Assembly: GCA_965226185.1 (NCBI GenBank)
Contig: CBDDCT010000006.1
Coordinates: 1,747,538-1,811,537 of the forward strand
Reading direction: 5' to 3'
Origin: CBDCYS01 sp965226185
GTDB lineage: Bacteria; Acidobacteriota; Terriglobia; Bryobacterales; UBA6623
DNA: 64,000 nucleotides
Part shown: one piece after another, positions 47,679 to 54,658 of the stretch
How the letters are laid out: the number at the start of each line of letters is the position of its first letter
Numbering within the stretch: position 1 is the stretch's first letter
Made by a program: the position numbers and the translations under genes
The notes under the pieces: model-generated
What the model was told of the DNA's origin: nothing
The model's database searches: none
Seen by the model: only the letters and a program-made list of their open reading frames with translations

Positions 47679-48963
47679 CGGTCCGCGCCTCGGTCCGCGC
47701 CTCGGTCCGCGCCTCGGTCCGCGCCTCGATCGATCGCGCATGGGCTTCGAGGCCCTCCGTGCGGGCCAGCTTGACAATCGAAGGAGCCAAGCGGCGGAGG
47801 CCTTCGGGCGCCAACTTCTGGACGGAGATAATCTTCAAGTAATCCAGCACGGAGAGGCCGCCGCGCAAGTGCGCCAAGCCACCGGTCGGCAGAACATGGT
47901 TGGGTCCGGAAATGTAGTCGCCGGCCGCTTCCGGGCTCCAGGGGCCGATGAAGACGCTGCCCGCGCTCCTCACGTGCGGAAGAAGCGACTCATCGGGAAT
48001 CGAGAGGTGCTCGGGCGCGAAGCGGTTCGAGATTTCCATCGCCTCGTCAAGAGAAGTTGTCAGGACCACGGCGCCGTTCTGGGCAATGGACTTGGAGGCG
48101 ACCTCCTGAGTGGGAAGCGTCGAGAGCTGGCGTTCGACTTCCGCGGCGACTCTGCGCGCCACGAGCTTCGATGTCGTCAGCAGGATCGCGCTGGCGTCGA
48201 GGTCGTGCTCGGCCTGCGCCAGCATGTCAGCGGCCAGCAAACGGGGGTCGCCGTCGGAGGATGAGATGAGCAGGATCTCCGTCGGCCCCGCCACGAAATC
48301 GATTCCCACTTCGCCGGCCAGCAATTTCTTGGCGGCGGCAACGTAGATGTTGCCGGGACCGACGATGCGGTCGGCTCGGGGGACCGTTTCCGTGCCAAAA
48401 GCAAACGCGGCGATCGCCTGCGCGCCGCCCATGTGGAAGAAATTCGAAACGCCGAGAAGTCCGGCGGTCCCGAGCGTTTCCCGGGCGGGGTTTGGCGAGG
48501 CCACCGAGATCACCTCGACGCCGGCGACCTGCGCCGGCAGAACCGTCATCATCAGAGTGGAGGGCAGTGGATACCGTCCGCCGGGAATGTAGGCCGCAGC
48601 CGAGCGCAACGGCCGAACCAGTTGCCCTAGTTGCACGCCGGCCGCCAAATTCTTTTTCCAAGACTTCGGCATCTGACGCCGGGCGTAGCGGCGAATCTGG
48701 GCCGCAGCCAATTTAGCCGCGGCCCGGAAGTCTTTCGACAGCAAGCGCCTGGCCCTGTTGATTGCAGCGGGCGGGACGCGAACCGAGCCGGCCGTCAAAC
48801 CGTCCAAGCGCTTGGCGTAGTCCAGCAACGCCTCGTCACCGCGATCTCGAACTGCTTCGAGGATCGGCCCGACAACGGCTTCGGCGTGCCCGAGACGCGC
48901 GGCACGGCGCGAAAACAAGCGCTCCAGCGCCTCCTTGTCGCTACTGGGGATGATTCTCAGCAT
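47671..48963 (-). CDS. hisD: Histidinol dehydrogenase
   Basis: A 430-residue zinc enzyme for the last two steps of histidine synthesis. Conserved blocks: RPLRSAAAYIPGGRYPLPSTLMMTVLPAQVAG, the nucleotide loop FGTETVPRADRIVGPGNIYVAAAKKLL, FVAGPTEILLISS, QAEHDLDASAILLT, FAPEHLSIP and SGPNHVLPTGGLA. The C-terminus carries four tandem copies of a 4-residue EART unit (SIEARTEART...), beyond the normal end of the family. It lies 110 bases downstream of hisI. hisG and hisA are not beside it. Confidence 0.97.
   Translation of the reverse strand: MLRIIPSSDKEALERLFSRRAARLGHAEAVVGPILEAVRDRGDEALLDYAKRLDGLTAGSVRVPPAAINRARRLLSKDFRAAAKLAAAQIRRYARRQMPKSWKKNLAAGVQLGQLVRPLRSAAAYIPGGRYPLPSTLMMTVLPAQVAGVEVISVASPNPARETLGTAGLLGVSNFFHMGGAQAIAAFAFGTETVPRADRIVGPGNIYVAAAKKLLAGEVGIDFVAGPTEILLISSSDGDPRLLAADMLAQAEHDLDASAILLTTSKLVARRVAAEVERQLSTLPTQEVASKSIAQNGAVVLTTSLDEAMEISNRFAPEHLSIPDESLLPHVRSAGSVFIGPWSPEAAGDYISGPNHVLPTGGLAHLRGGLSVLDYLKIISVQKLAPEGLRRLAPSIVKLARTEGLEAHARSIEARTEARTEARTEARTDG
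47680..47727. repeat. Four perfect 12-bp units at the hisD 3' end
   Basis: GGTCCGCGCCTC (plus strand) repeated exactly four times, in frame with hisD (EART on the minus strand) and ending 2 bases before the hisC start codon. Each unit read on the minus strand holds a GAGG Shine-Dalgarno-like core. Confidence 0.95.
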
Positions 48964-49073
48964 CTGGTTACAGCGCCTGTTGCATCGTTCTGGCAGCGTT
49001 CACGGTAGCCGCCGCGGTGAGTGAGCGGGCTGGCTGGCCGGCCCTTGCCTGGTCCCCGACCAGGCGCGCCGCG

Positions 49074-49454
49074 CTAGCCCTTCGACTCGTAAACTTTGCC
49101 GGGGTCGTAAGCGCGCTCGGCGCTCTGTTTCCATGATCCGTCTTCGAAGCGGCGGTAGAAGCAACTGCGGAATCCATTATGGCAAACGCCCGGTCCAAGA
49201 GCCTCGGCTTTGATCAAAAGGCTGTCATCGTCGCAGTCGACCCGAATCTCTTTCGCCAGCAAATAATGTCCCGAGGTTGCCCCTTTGGTCCACAGCTCGT
49301 TGCGCGAACGGCTGAAGAAGGTCACTTTGCCGGTTTCGACCGTCTTGTTGAATGATTCCTCGTTCATGAAACCGACCATGAGGACTTCACCGTCGCTCAC
49401 GTCCTGAACCACCGCCGGGATCAGCCCGCCCATTTTCGTGAAATCTAGATTCAT
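49074..49454 (-). CDS. hisI: Phosphoribosyl-AMP cyclohydrolase
   Basis: A 126-residue zinc/magnesium enzyme opening the purine ring of PR-AMP. Metal ligands are in the aspartate cluster IRVDCDDDSLLIK and in GPGVCHNGFRSCFYRR. There is no HisE (pyrophosphohydrolase) domain, so that step is encoded elsewhere. It is the first enzyme gene of the operon, directly after the attenuator terminator; AGGGG precedes the ATG by about 5 bases. Confidence 0.97.
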   Translation of the reverse strand: MNLDFTKMGGLIPAVVQDVSDGEVLMVGFMNEESFNKTVETGKVTFFSRSRNELWTKGATSGHYLLAKEIRVDCDDDSLLIKAEALGPGVCHNGFRSCFYRRFEDGSWKQSAERAYDPGKVYESKG

Positions 49455-49464
49455 TTGCGCCCCT

Positions 49465-49499
49465 AAAGAAAAAGCCCGCCCGGCTAAGGGCCGGCGGGC
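49465..49499 (-). terminator. his attenuator: rho-independent terminator upstream of hisI
   Basis: On the minus strand a 10-bp GC stem (GCCCGCCGGC / GCCGGGCGGGC with one bulge) with a CCUUA loop is followed by UUUUUCUUU. It ends 11 bases before the hisI ATG, so it would stop transcription before the operon unless an alternative structure forms. Confidence 0.88.
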
Positions 49500-49552
49500 C
49501 AGGAACTTGGTGATCTTTGTTGCTGTTACAGACTGCGTTTCCTGCTACCGGC
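49490..49552 (-). promoter_or_regulatory. his antiterminator pairing
   Basis: The sequence GCCGGTAGCAGGAA (minus strand, 49552-49539), which includes the leader stop codon, can pair with TTCCTGGCCCGCCGGC (49505-49490): CAGGAA with TTCCTG, and GCCGG with CCGGC. The second partner is the 5' arm of the terminator, so the two structures exclude each other. A ribosome at the leader stop would mask the first segment and favour termination; one stalled at the His codons would leave it free. Confidence 0.78.
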
Positions 49553-49610
49553 TGACGCGCATATGGTGGTGCGCGTGATGAACATGCCTATGTTGCAGGA
49601 CTTGCCGCAT
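49545..49610 (-). CDS. hisL: Histidine operon leader peptide
   Basis: A 21-residue peptide with seven histidines, six of them in the core HVHHAHHH plus flanking HRH, ending at TAG 49545-49547. It lies immediately upstream of the antiterminator and terminator preceding hisI. The His codons are CAT and CAC, and the start is ATG. No Shine-Dalgarno is present; the upstream -10 is only 8 bases away, consistent with a leaderless mRNA. It fits the role of enterobacterial HisL: a shortage of charged tRNA-His stalls the ribosome and permits read-through. Too short for standard gene calling. Confidence 0.85.
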   Translation of the reverse strand: MRQVLQHRHVHHAHHHMRVSR

Positions 49611-49618
49611 AAAGAAGC

Positions 49619-49624
49619 AGTATA
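49619..49624 (-). promoter_or_regulatory. -10 box of the his operon
   Basis: TATACT on the minus strand, 8 bases before the leader-peptide ATG. Transcription would start at or within a few bases of the ATG. No good -35 is visible at 16-18 bases (CCCCAC at 17). Confidence 0.55.
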
Positions 49625-49677
49625 GCGGATTCGGCGCCAATGTGGGGCCTGAGCCAGGCGGGCTGAGTCGGCTGGAG

Positions 49678-49706
49678 TTGTCGGATTTCTGCTGATCCAG
49701 TATCAT
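49678..49706 (+). promoter_or_regulatory. Sigma70-type promoter of argC
   Basis: TTGTCG (49678-49683), a 17-base spacer and TATCAT (49701-49706). The predicted start near 49713 leaves a short leader with GGCGAGGA before the argC ATG at 49729. The his promoter fires in the opposite direction about 55 bases away. Confidence 0.65.
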
Positions 49707-49728
49707 CATCGGTTCGGGCGAGGATTGG

Positions 49729-50742
49729 ATGGCGCCGCATACTTTGCGAGTCGGAGTTGTTGGGTTTAGCGGTTACAGCGGTGCTGAACTCGTAAAGATT
49801 CTCAAGAGACACGGCGCGGTCGAGGTCGTTCTGCTCGAGCATCGCAGTCAGACCAACATCGATAAGCGGGTCTGGTATCAGGAAACCAAGCGCCTGCCAT
49901 GGTCGGCGGATAATCTGAAAGAAGGCGATATCTCTCTCGTTTTCCTGGCCACGCCCCACGAAGTGTCTTTGGAGCTGGTTCCGGTGGCGCTGGACGCCGG
50001 CGCAAAGGTCGTCGACCTGAGCGGCGCTTTCCGGCTGCGGACTGCGTCCAACTACCACCGCTGGTATCAGATGGAACACAATCGGCCGGACCTGCTGGCC
50101 GAAGCAGTCTACGGCCTGCCGGAGTATTTTCGGCAGGTGATCAAGGTCGCGCGGCTGGTCTCCAACCCGGGCTGCTACCCGACAGCGGCTAATCTAGCGA
50201 TCCGGCCCTTGATTACCGCGGGCGTGCTGGATCGCGAGGCGGGTGTTATTTGCGATGCCAAGTCCGGCGTCAGCGGCGCGGGAAAAAGACCTTCCGGCAA
50301 CACTCATTTTTGTTCCGTGACGGAGAACTTCTCCGCGTACGGAGTGCTGAAACATAGGCACATTCCGGAAATTCTGCTCACTTCCGACGTGGAGGAGCAG
50401 GAGTTCTGCTTCACCGCCCAACTCCTGCCCGTTCATCGGGGGATTCTTGAAACGATTTACGTCAAGACCGCGGCCGAAATGTCCGCCGACGATTTGCGGG
50501 CGGTCTATCAGAAGGTGTATCAGGACGAGCCTTTCGTCCGTATCTACCCCGACGGGCAATTTCCCGATCTGCAATCGGTAGCCCATACCAACTATTGCGA
50601 CCTGGGCGTTCAGGTCAATGCCGGCACCGGCCGGGCGGTCATCGTCGCCGCGATTGACAACCTGGTCAAGGGCGCCGCCGGCCAGGCGGTTCAGAACATG
50701 AACCTGGTCTTGGGCTTTCCTGAAACCCAGGGCCTCATCTAG
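49729..50742 (+). CDS. argC: N-acetyl-gamma-glutamyl-phosphate reductase
   Basis: A 337-residue NADP-dependent enzyme of arginine synthesis. N-terminal dinucleotide motif RVGVVGFSGYSGAELVKIL; catalytic Cys in LVSNPGCYPTAANLAIRPL; YGLPEYFR and SGKRPSGNTHFCSVTENFSAYGV follow. GAGGA ribosome-binding site. It is 19 bases upstream of argB on the same strand and shares the divergent regulatory region with the his operon. Confidence 0.97.
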   Translation: MAPHTLRVGVVGFSGYSGAELVKILKRHGAVEVVLLEHRSQTNIDKRVWYQETKRLPWSADNLKEGDISLVFLATPHEVSLELVPVALDAGAKVVDLSGAFRLRTASNYHRWYQMEHNRPDLLAEAVYGLPEYFRQVIKVARLVSNPGCYPTAANLAIRPLITAGVLDREAGVICDAKSGVSGAGKRPSGNTHFCSVTENFSAYGVLKHRHIPEILLTSDVEEQEFCFTAQLLPVHRGILETIYVKTAAEMSADDLRAVYQKVYQDEPFVRIYPDGQFPDLQSVAHTNYCDLGVQVNAGTGRAVIVAAIDNLVKGAAGQAVQNMNLVLGFPETQGLI

Positions 50743-50761
50743 CTTCGCGCCCTGTATTGCC

Positions 50762-51535
50762 ATGAAACTCCTGATCAAACTTGGCGGGACCCTGCTTGAG
50801 GAAAAGGAAACCCGGCGGCGCCTCGCGGCGGAGATCGCCGCTGTAGTTGAGGCCGGCCACGAAACCGTGGTGGTCCATGGCGGAGGCAAGAGACTCAGCC
50901 GCTACCTCGGCGCCCACGGAATCGAAAGCGAATTCCGCCACGGATTCCGGGTCACCCCGCCGGAAATGCTGGATGCCGTTCTGCGGGTATTCGCGGGCGA
51001 GATCAATCACCATCTGGTCGCCGAGTTGAATAACGCCGGTGCACGCGCCGTGGGCCTTTCCGGAATTGACGCCGGTCTGGTCCGCGCCGTTCCGCTGGCT
51101 GAAGACTTGGGGGCGGTCGGCAAAGTCGATCAGGTCGATGCCTCGATTCTCAATCTGCTGACTGCTCAGGGTTACCTTCCCGCGGTCGCTTGTGTCGCCG
51201 GCGGCCGGCACGACGACATCTACAACATCAACGCCGACCAGATGGCCGTTGCTTGCGCGGGCGGCTTCGCGGCGGACGAGCTGATATTCCTCACCGATGT
51301 CGAGGGGGTCTTGGATCAGAACGGGACGCTCGTTCCCAAACTGACCGCCGGCCAGGCCGAAAACTTGATCACGAGCGGGGCCGCTCACGGTGGAATGGAA
51401 GCGAAGCTCCGTGCGGCCATGGCCGGACTCGGGCAGGGAATTGCTTGTGTCCGCATCGTTGCGGGAGCCGCGAAGGGAGCCCTGACCCGGGTCGCGCGGG
51501 GTGAGCAGATGGGCACCACGCTCACTTCCGCATAA
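50762..51535 (+). CDS. argB: Acetylglutamate kinase
   Basis: A 257-residue amino-acid-kinase-fold enzyme phosphorylating N-acetylglutamate. Substrate and nucleotide segments are KLGGTLLEEKETRR, ETVVVHGGGKRLSRYL, VACVAGGRHDDIYNINADQMA and LIFLTDVEGVLDQNG. It pairs with argC in one transcription unit. Arginine-sensitive forms carry an N-terminal helix, which is absent here, so it is probably not arginine-inhibited (inference). A GGGGC-GAAA-GCCCC hairpin lies about 20 bases after the stop. Confidence 0.95.
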   Translation: MKLLIKLGGTLLEEKETRRRLAAEIAAVVEAGHETVVVHGGGKRLSRYLGAHGIESEFRHGFRVTPPEMLDAVLRVFAGEINHHLVAELNNAGARAVGLSGIDAGLVRAVPLAEDLGAVGKVDQVDASILNLLTAQGYLPAVACVAGGRHDDIYNINADQMAVACAGGFAADELIFLTDVEGVLDQNGTLVPKLTAGQAENLITSGAAHGGMEAKLRAAMAGLGQGIACVRIVAGAAKGALTRVARGEQMGTTLTSA

Positions 51536-51550
51536 GGCAGTCCACTTCCC

Positions 51551-51573
51551 GGCGTTGGGGCGAAAGCCCCGCC
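51551..51573. repeat. GNRA-loop hairpin 3' of argB
   Basis: GGGGC-GAAA-GCCCC (51557-51570) extended by outer GGC/GCC pairs. No U tract, so at most a weak terminator or mRNA 3' stabiliser. Confidence 0.4.
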
Positions 51574-51673
51574 TCTCGGCCGTCACGGTCAAGTTCCATG
51601 TTGTGAGTTGGTCACCGCAATGCGTGCCCGTTCGCCTCCTTGACTTGCGGCGGCGGCGCCCTCGAATGCAAAA

Positions 51674-51807
51674 GGGGGGGGGGAGATGTCAGAGAATATT
51701 AACAAATCGATAAAATTTTCGTAAATTGATATCTTTTTACTGCAATGATGTATATACTTTTAGCGCTAAGTTAAAGATGAGGAATCCGCCAAGGGGAGGG
51801 AATCGTT
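51674..51807 (+). promoter_or_regulatory. AT-rich promoter region with G10 tract and palindrome
   Basis: Ten consecutive G (51674-51683), then about 90 bases much richer in A/T than the surroundings. A candidate -10 TATACT (51753-51758) lies within TATATACT, with TTGATA (51726-51731) as a poorly spaced -35. A perfect 10-bp palindrome TTAGCGCTAA (51760-51769) overlaps the expected transcription start and could be an operator. AAGGGGAGGG precedes the TTG start of the next gene. Confidence 0.4.
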
Positions 51808-52779
51808 TTGCGAACTGAGGTCGTCGATGTCAGCAGTGCCGTGGGCAAGCTCTTGTGTACACCAATCTTTCAGGCGTCTGGAAAGAAGCTGCTCGCGAAG
51901 GGGCACCAAATCAACGAAGAAGATATCCGTCTGCTGGGTTCAGAGGGACACGATCGTGTTCCGGTGGCGATACTAGACGATAATGAGATCCCCGAGGATC
52001 AGGCCGCGAGTCAAATCGCCGCCGAGGCGGCTTGCGGGGCGATGGAAATTCGTCTCGCGGCGGGTGGAAGATCCAATTTATTCGCGACGGAGAATTGTTC
52101 CCTTTTAGTGGACGAAGACCTGTTGAGGCGTATCAATCGCTCGGGGAATGTCACGATCGCCACCGCCCCGAATTTCTGTTTCGCGCTGGCGGGTCAGAGA
52201 GTCGCGACCGTAAAAACCACTCCTTTCGCGGTCGAGCGGCAAGATTTTGAGGCCACGCTTTCTCTCTTGAAGGAACAGGGGCCGATCCTGCAGGGCCGTC
52301 CCATTGGAACTCCTACGGTAGCGGTGCTCTACAGCGATTTGCGCAGCGGCTCGCGGGGCAGGCAGTTGTTTGAAGGCATCATGAAGACGCGCCTCGAGCG
52401 TTTTCATACGAGTGCAAGCTACGCCCTTTCCTGCGTCGAGGACGAGGAGACCGTGGGCCGGGCCTTGGAGCACTTGCTGCGGCCGCGGCCAACCATCCTG
52501 CTGGTGGCCTCCACCACGGCGCCGGCCGGACCCTCCGACGTCGTCGGGCGGGCGATGGAGCGAGTGGGCTGCCGCATTGAGAATTTCCTTGCGCCGGTGG
52601 AGCCCGGCAACCTTCTGTTGCTAGCTTACGCCGGCGAGATTCCTGTCGTATCGGCGCCCGGGTGTTTCCGGTCTCCGAAACCCAATGTGGTCGATCTGAT
52701 TCTGCCGCCGCTGCTGGCTCGCTACTCGCTTTCGGCGGGCGAGATCTCGACTCTGGGGCATGGCGGCCTGTTACAGTGA
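51808..52779 (+). CDS. Molybdopterin-binding (MoeA/MogA-like) domain protein
   Basis: A 323-residue cytoplasmic protein starting at TTG 51808 behind a strong AAGGGGAGGG. The C-terminal two thirds contain MoeA-like folds: VAVLYSDLRSGSRGRQLFEG, CVEDEETVGRALEHLLRPRPTILLVASTTAPAGPSDVVGRAMERVGCRIENFLAPVEPGNLLLLAYAGEIPVVSAPGCFRSPKPNVVDLILPPLLA. The N-terminal third (RTEVVDVSSAVGKLLCTPIFQASGKKLLAKGHQI) resembles the MoeA entry segment. It probably handles a molybdenum cofactor intermediate; no other moa/mob genes are nearby. Confidence 0.75.
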   Translation: MRTEVVDVSSAVGKLLCTPIFQASGKKLLAKGHQINEEDIRLLGSEGHDRVPVAILDDNEIPEDQAASQIAAEAACGAMEIRLAAGGRSNLFATENCSLLVDEDLLRRINRSGNVTIATAPNFCFALAGQRVATVKTTPFAVERQDFEATLSLLKEQGPILQGRPIGTPTVAVLYSDLRSGSRGRQLFEGIMKTRLERFHTSASYALSCVEDEETVGRALEHLLRPRPTILLVASTTAPAGPSDVVGRAMERVGCRIENFLAPVEPGNLLLLAYAGEIPVVSAPGCFRSPKPNVVDLILPPLLARYSLSAGEISTLGHGGLLQ

Positions 52780-53005
52780 CCCCTCTCACTGTCCGTTAAG
52801 CCCCTTCCACACACCCCGTCGAGGACCCGTGGCGGTGGGTGCTCAAGAGGCTTTGACACCACCCGTCGTTGCCAGGCCGTCCCTGCCAGGCTGCTTTTCG
52901 GTGAACCCTGAAGGTCCGCGGCGGTCGATGATTAGTAATTAGTACTAAGGGTCGTAGTACGTTAGTAGGGTTGATGATTAAGGCGAATACCTGCATAATC
53001 GAAGT

Positions 53006-53665
53006 GTGCCAAGTCTTCTCCGGGACTTTCTCCGCGGTAGCGTTCGGGTGATTCGGCGGGTTGCGGCCGTGCTCGGCTCGTCTCGGCGCCGCACGGCCAA
53101 AAAACACCAAGAGCGGCGTGAGCGGTCTCGTCTGCCCACGAATGAACAGGGCCTTGTCGAGTGGCTGAACTCTGGCGGCAGCCGCCACGAGATGAAGATC
53201 AATATCCGCGACAGGTCCGATTCAGGACTCGGGATCAGTTTGGCCGAATTGCTGCGGGTCTGCCAGACGGTCTGGATCTCGACGGACAACGACCCGAGGT
53301 GCAAAGGGGTCGTTCGCTATTGCCGTGAGGAAACGGGCGGCTATTTCGTCGGCGTGAGACGAGTGCCGCGGGAAAGGCGCCGCGCGGAAAGGCAGCCGGC
53401 GGGCAAAAAGGGGAAACTCCACTGGGAAGCCCCCGGAGGCGGGCAGAAGGAGGCCGAGGCCTTAGTCCGCGATGCCAACGGTTACGGCGTGCAGGTGCAC
53501 GTCCCTGACCCGGTGCCCGTGCCCGCCGTTGTCCGGCTGGAAGGGCAGCAGGCGGATTGTTTCGGATCCACCTGCTACTGTACGTCTTATCAGAATGGCT
53601 ACCTCGTGGGACTGCACGTGATCCGGCGGGTGGAGGCCGGCGAAATCGAGCAGTTCATCAACTGA
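53006..53665 (+). CDS. Tandem PilZ-domain protein
   Basis: A 219-residue cytoplasmic protein with GTG start. Two PilZ-like repeats are visible. Repeat 1 (about 35-120) has RRERSRLPTNEQGLVEW and IRDRSDSGLGISL. Repeat 2 (about 125-215) has RRAERQPAGKKGKLHW and VRDANGYGVQVHV, ending YCTSYQNGYLVGLHVIRRV. The Arg-rich loop and the D/N-x-S/N-x-x-G motif bind cyclic di-GMP in PilZ proteins. The second copy has Asn-Gly in place of Ser, so only the first may bind well. Output partner unknown. Confidence 0.72.
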   Translation: MPSLLRDFLRGSVRVIRRVAAVLGSSRRRTAKKHQERRERSRLPTNEQGLVEWLNSGGSRHEMKINIRDRSDSGLGISLAELLRVCQTVWISTDNDPRCKGVVRYCREETGGYFVGVRRVPRERRRAERQPAGKKGKLHWEAPGGGQKEAEALVRDANGYGVQVHVPDPVPVPAVVRLEGQQADCFGSTCYCTSYQNGYLVGLHVIRRVEAGEIEQFIN

Positions 53666-53759
53666 CCCCCCGGTCAACTAACCCGGCATTGTGTGTTTTG
53701 GGTCCAATTCTCTCGATCCCGTTTTCCGGATGTTTTGCCCCATTCGCGCGAGTTCGCGC

Positions 53760-54658
53760 TTACGCAGTCTCGGACGCCAACGGCGTCTCCCCTCGTTGTT
53801 CTTGATAGTTTTCCCACGCCAGCGCCGTCAGAAACAGTAACAAGACCAGGGCCGGCAGAACCGACCAGGGCGCCCCTGCCATCGAGACAAAGAAGACCGG
53901 CGGAGTCCCCAGGGCCAAAGCCATTAGCCGGGTCCACAGTTTCTTCGACAAGAACAGCGCCAGCCACACCGGCAGCAGCAGCATGGATGCGTCATACCCG
54001 TAAACATGCGGCGGGACCAGCAGCGATCCAACCAGTGCAACCGACAACCAGCGCCACAGCGGAGCCCCCCTGACCCCCACTACGACTAGCCCTATTACGA
54101 GAGCCACGGATAGGGCCGAGACCGCCGGCTGATCGATCCCAAAATTCTTCGGGATGCTGTGGACGTTGATCATCAGCTCCGGCGACGGAGAGAGGCCCCG
54201 TATATCTTTCGCCAGCAGCAGATCAACATACTGCTTCATGCCGCTCCAACCGGAGACGACAGCGGAAACAGCCACCTCAAGTGCCGCCACCGCGCAAAAG
54301 CCCTGAAGAAGCCGCCATTTCCCGCGAAGCGCCATCGCCACGGGCACGAGGAACAACAGGTGGAACTTTATCAGGCCGATCGCAAGCAGCGCGCCTGCCG
54401 TCATATCCTTACCCTGATCGGCCGCCACGTAGGCGGCGATTACGATGACCAGCAGAAACACGCAATCCTGCCCGTGAGCGATCCCCACGGCCGTCGGCAG
54501 ATACAGCGAGCCGAAGATGAGCGCATCCGGTCCAAAGCGCTGCGAGGCCCAGGTCCAGCATCCGATCAACAGAACGGAGTGAAGAGCCAGCCAGACCCAG
54601 AAAGCCGCCGCAAACGGGATCAACGACAAAGGCGCCAGAATGGCGGCGTAGAAATGCT
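53760..54658 (-). pseudogene. GT87/DUF2029-type membrane mannosyltransferase, 5' end lost to IS1380
   Basis: The frame reads without a stop from the IS junction at 54658 through EHFYAAILAPLSLIPFAAAFWVWLALHSVLL and about eight hydrophobic helices to TAA at 53760. The segment sequence and helix pattern match the C-terminal two thirds of glycosyltransferase-87 membrane enzymes. About the first 100 residues, including the catalytic periplasmic loop, are missing at the IS boundary. The downstream TTG at 54629 could still start a 289-residue product, but it would lack the active site. Confidence 0.7.

Noticed and set aside
39100..54658. Composite transposon bounded by the two IS1380 copies
   Set aside because: The cargo is core biosynthesis, copy 2 lacks its left end, and copy 1 has its own 5-bp target duplication, showing that it inserted alone.
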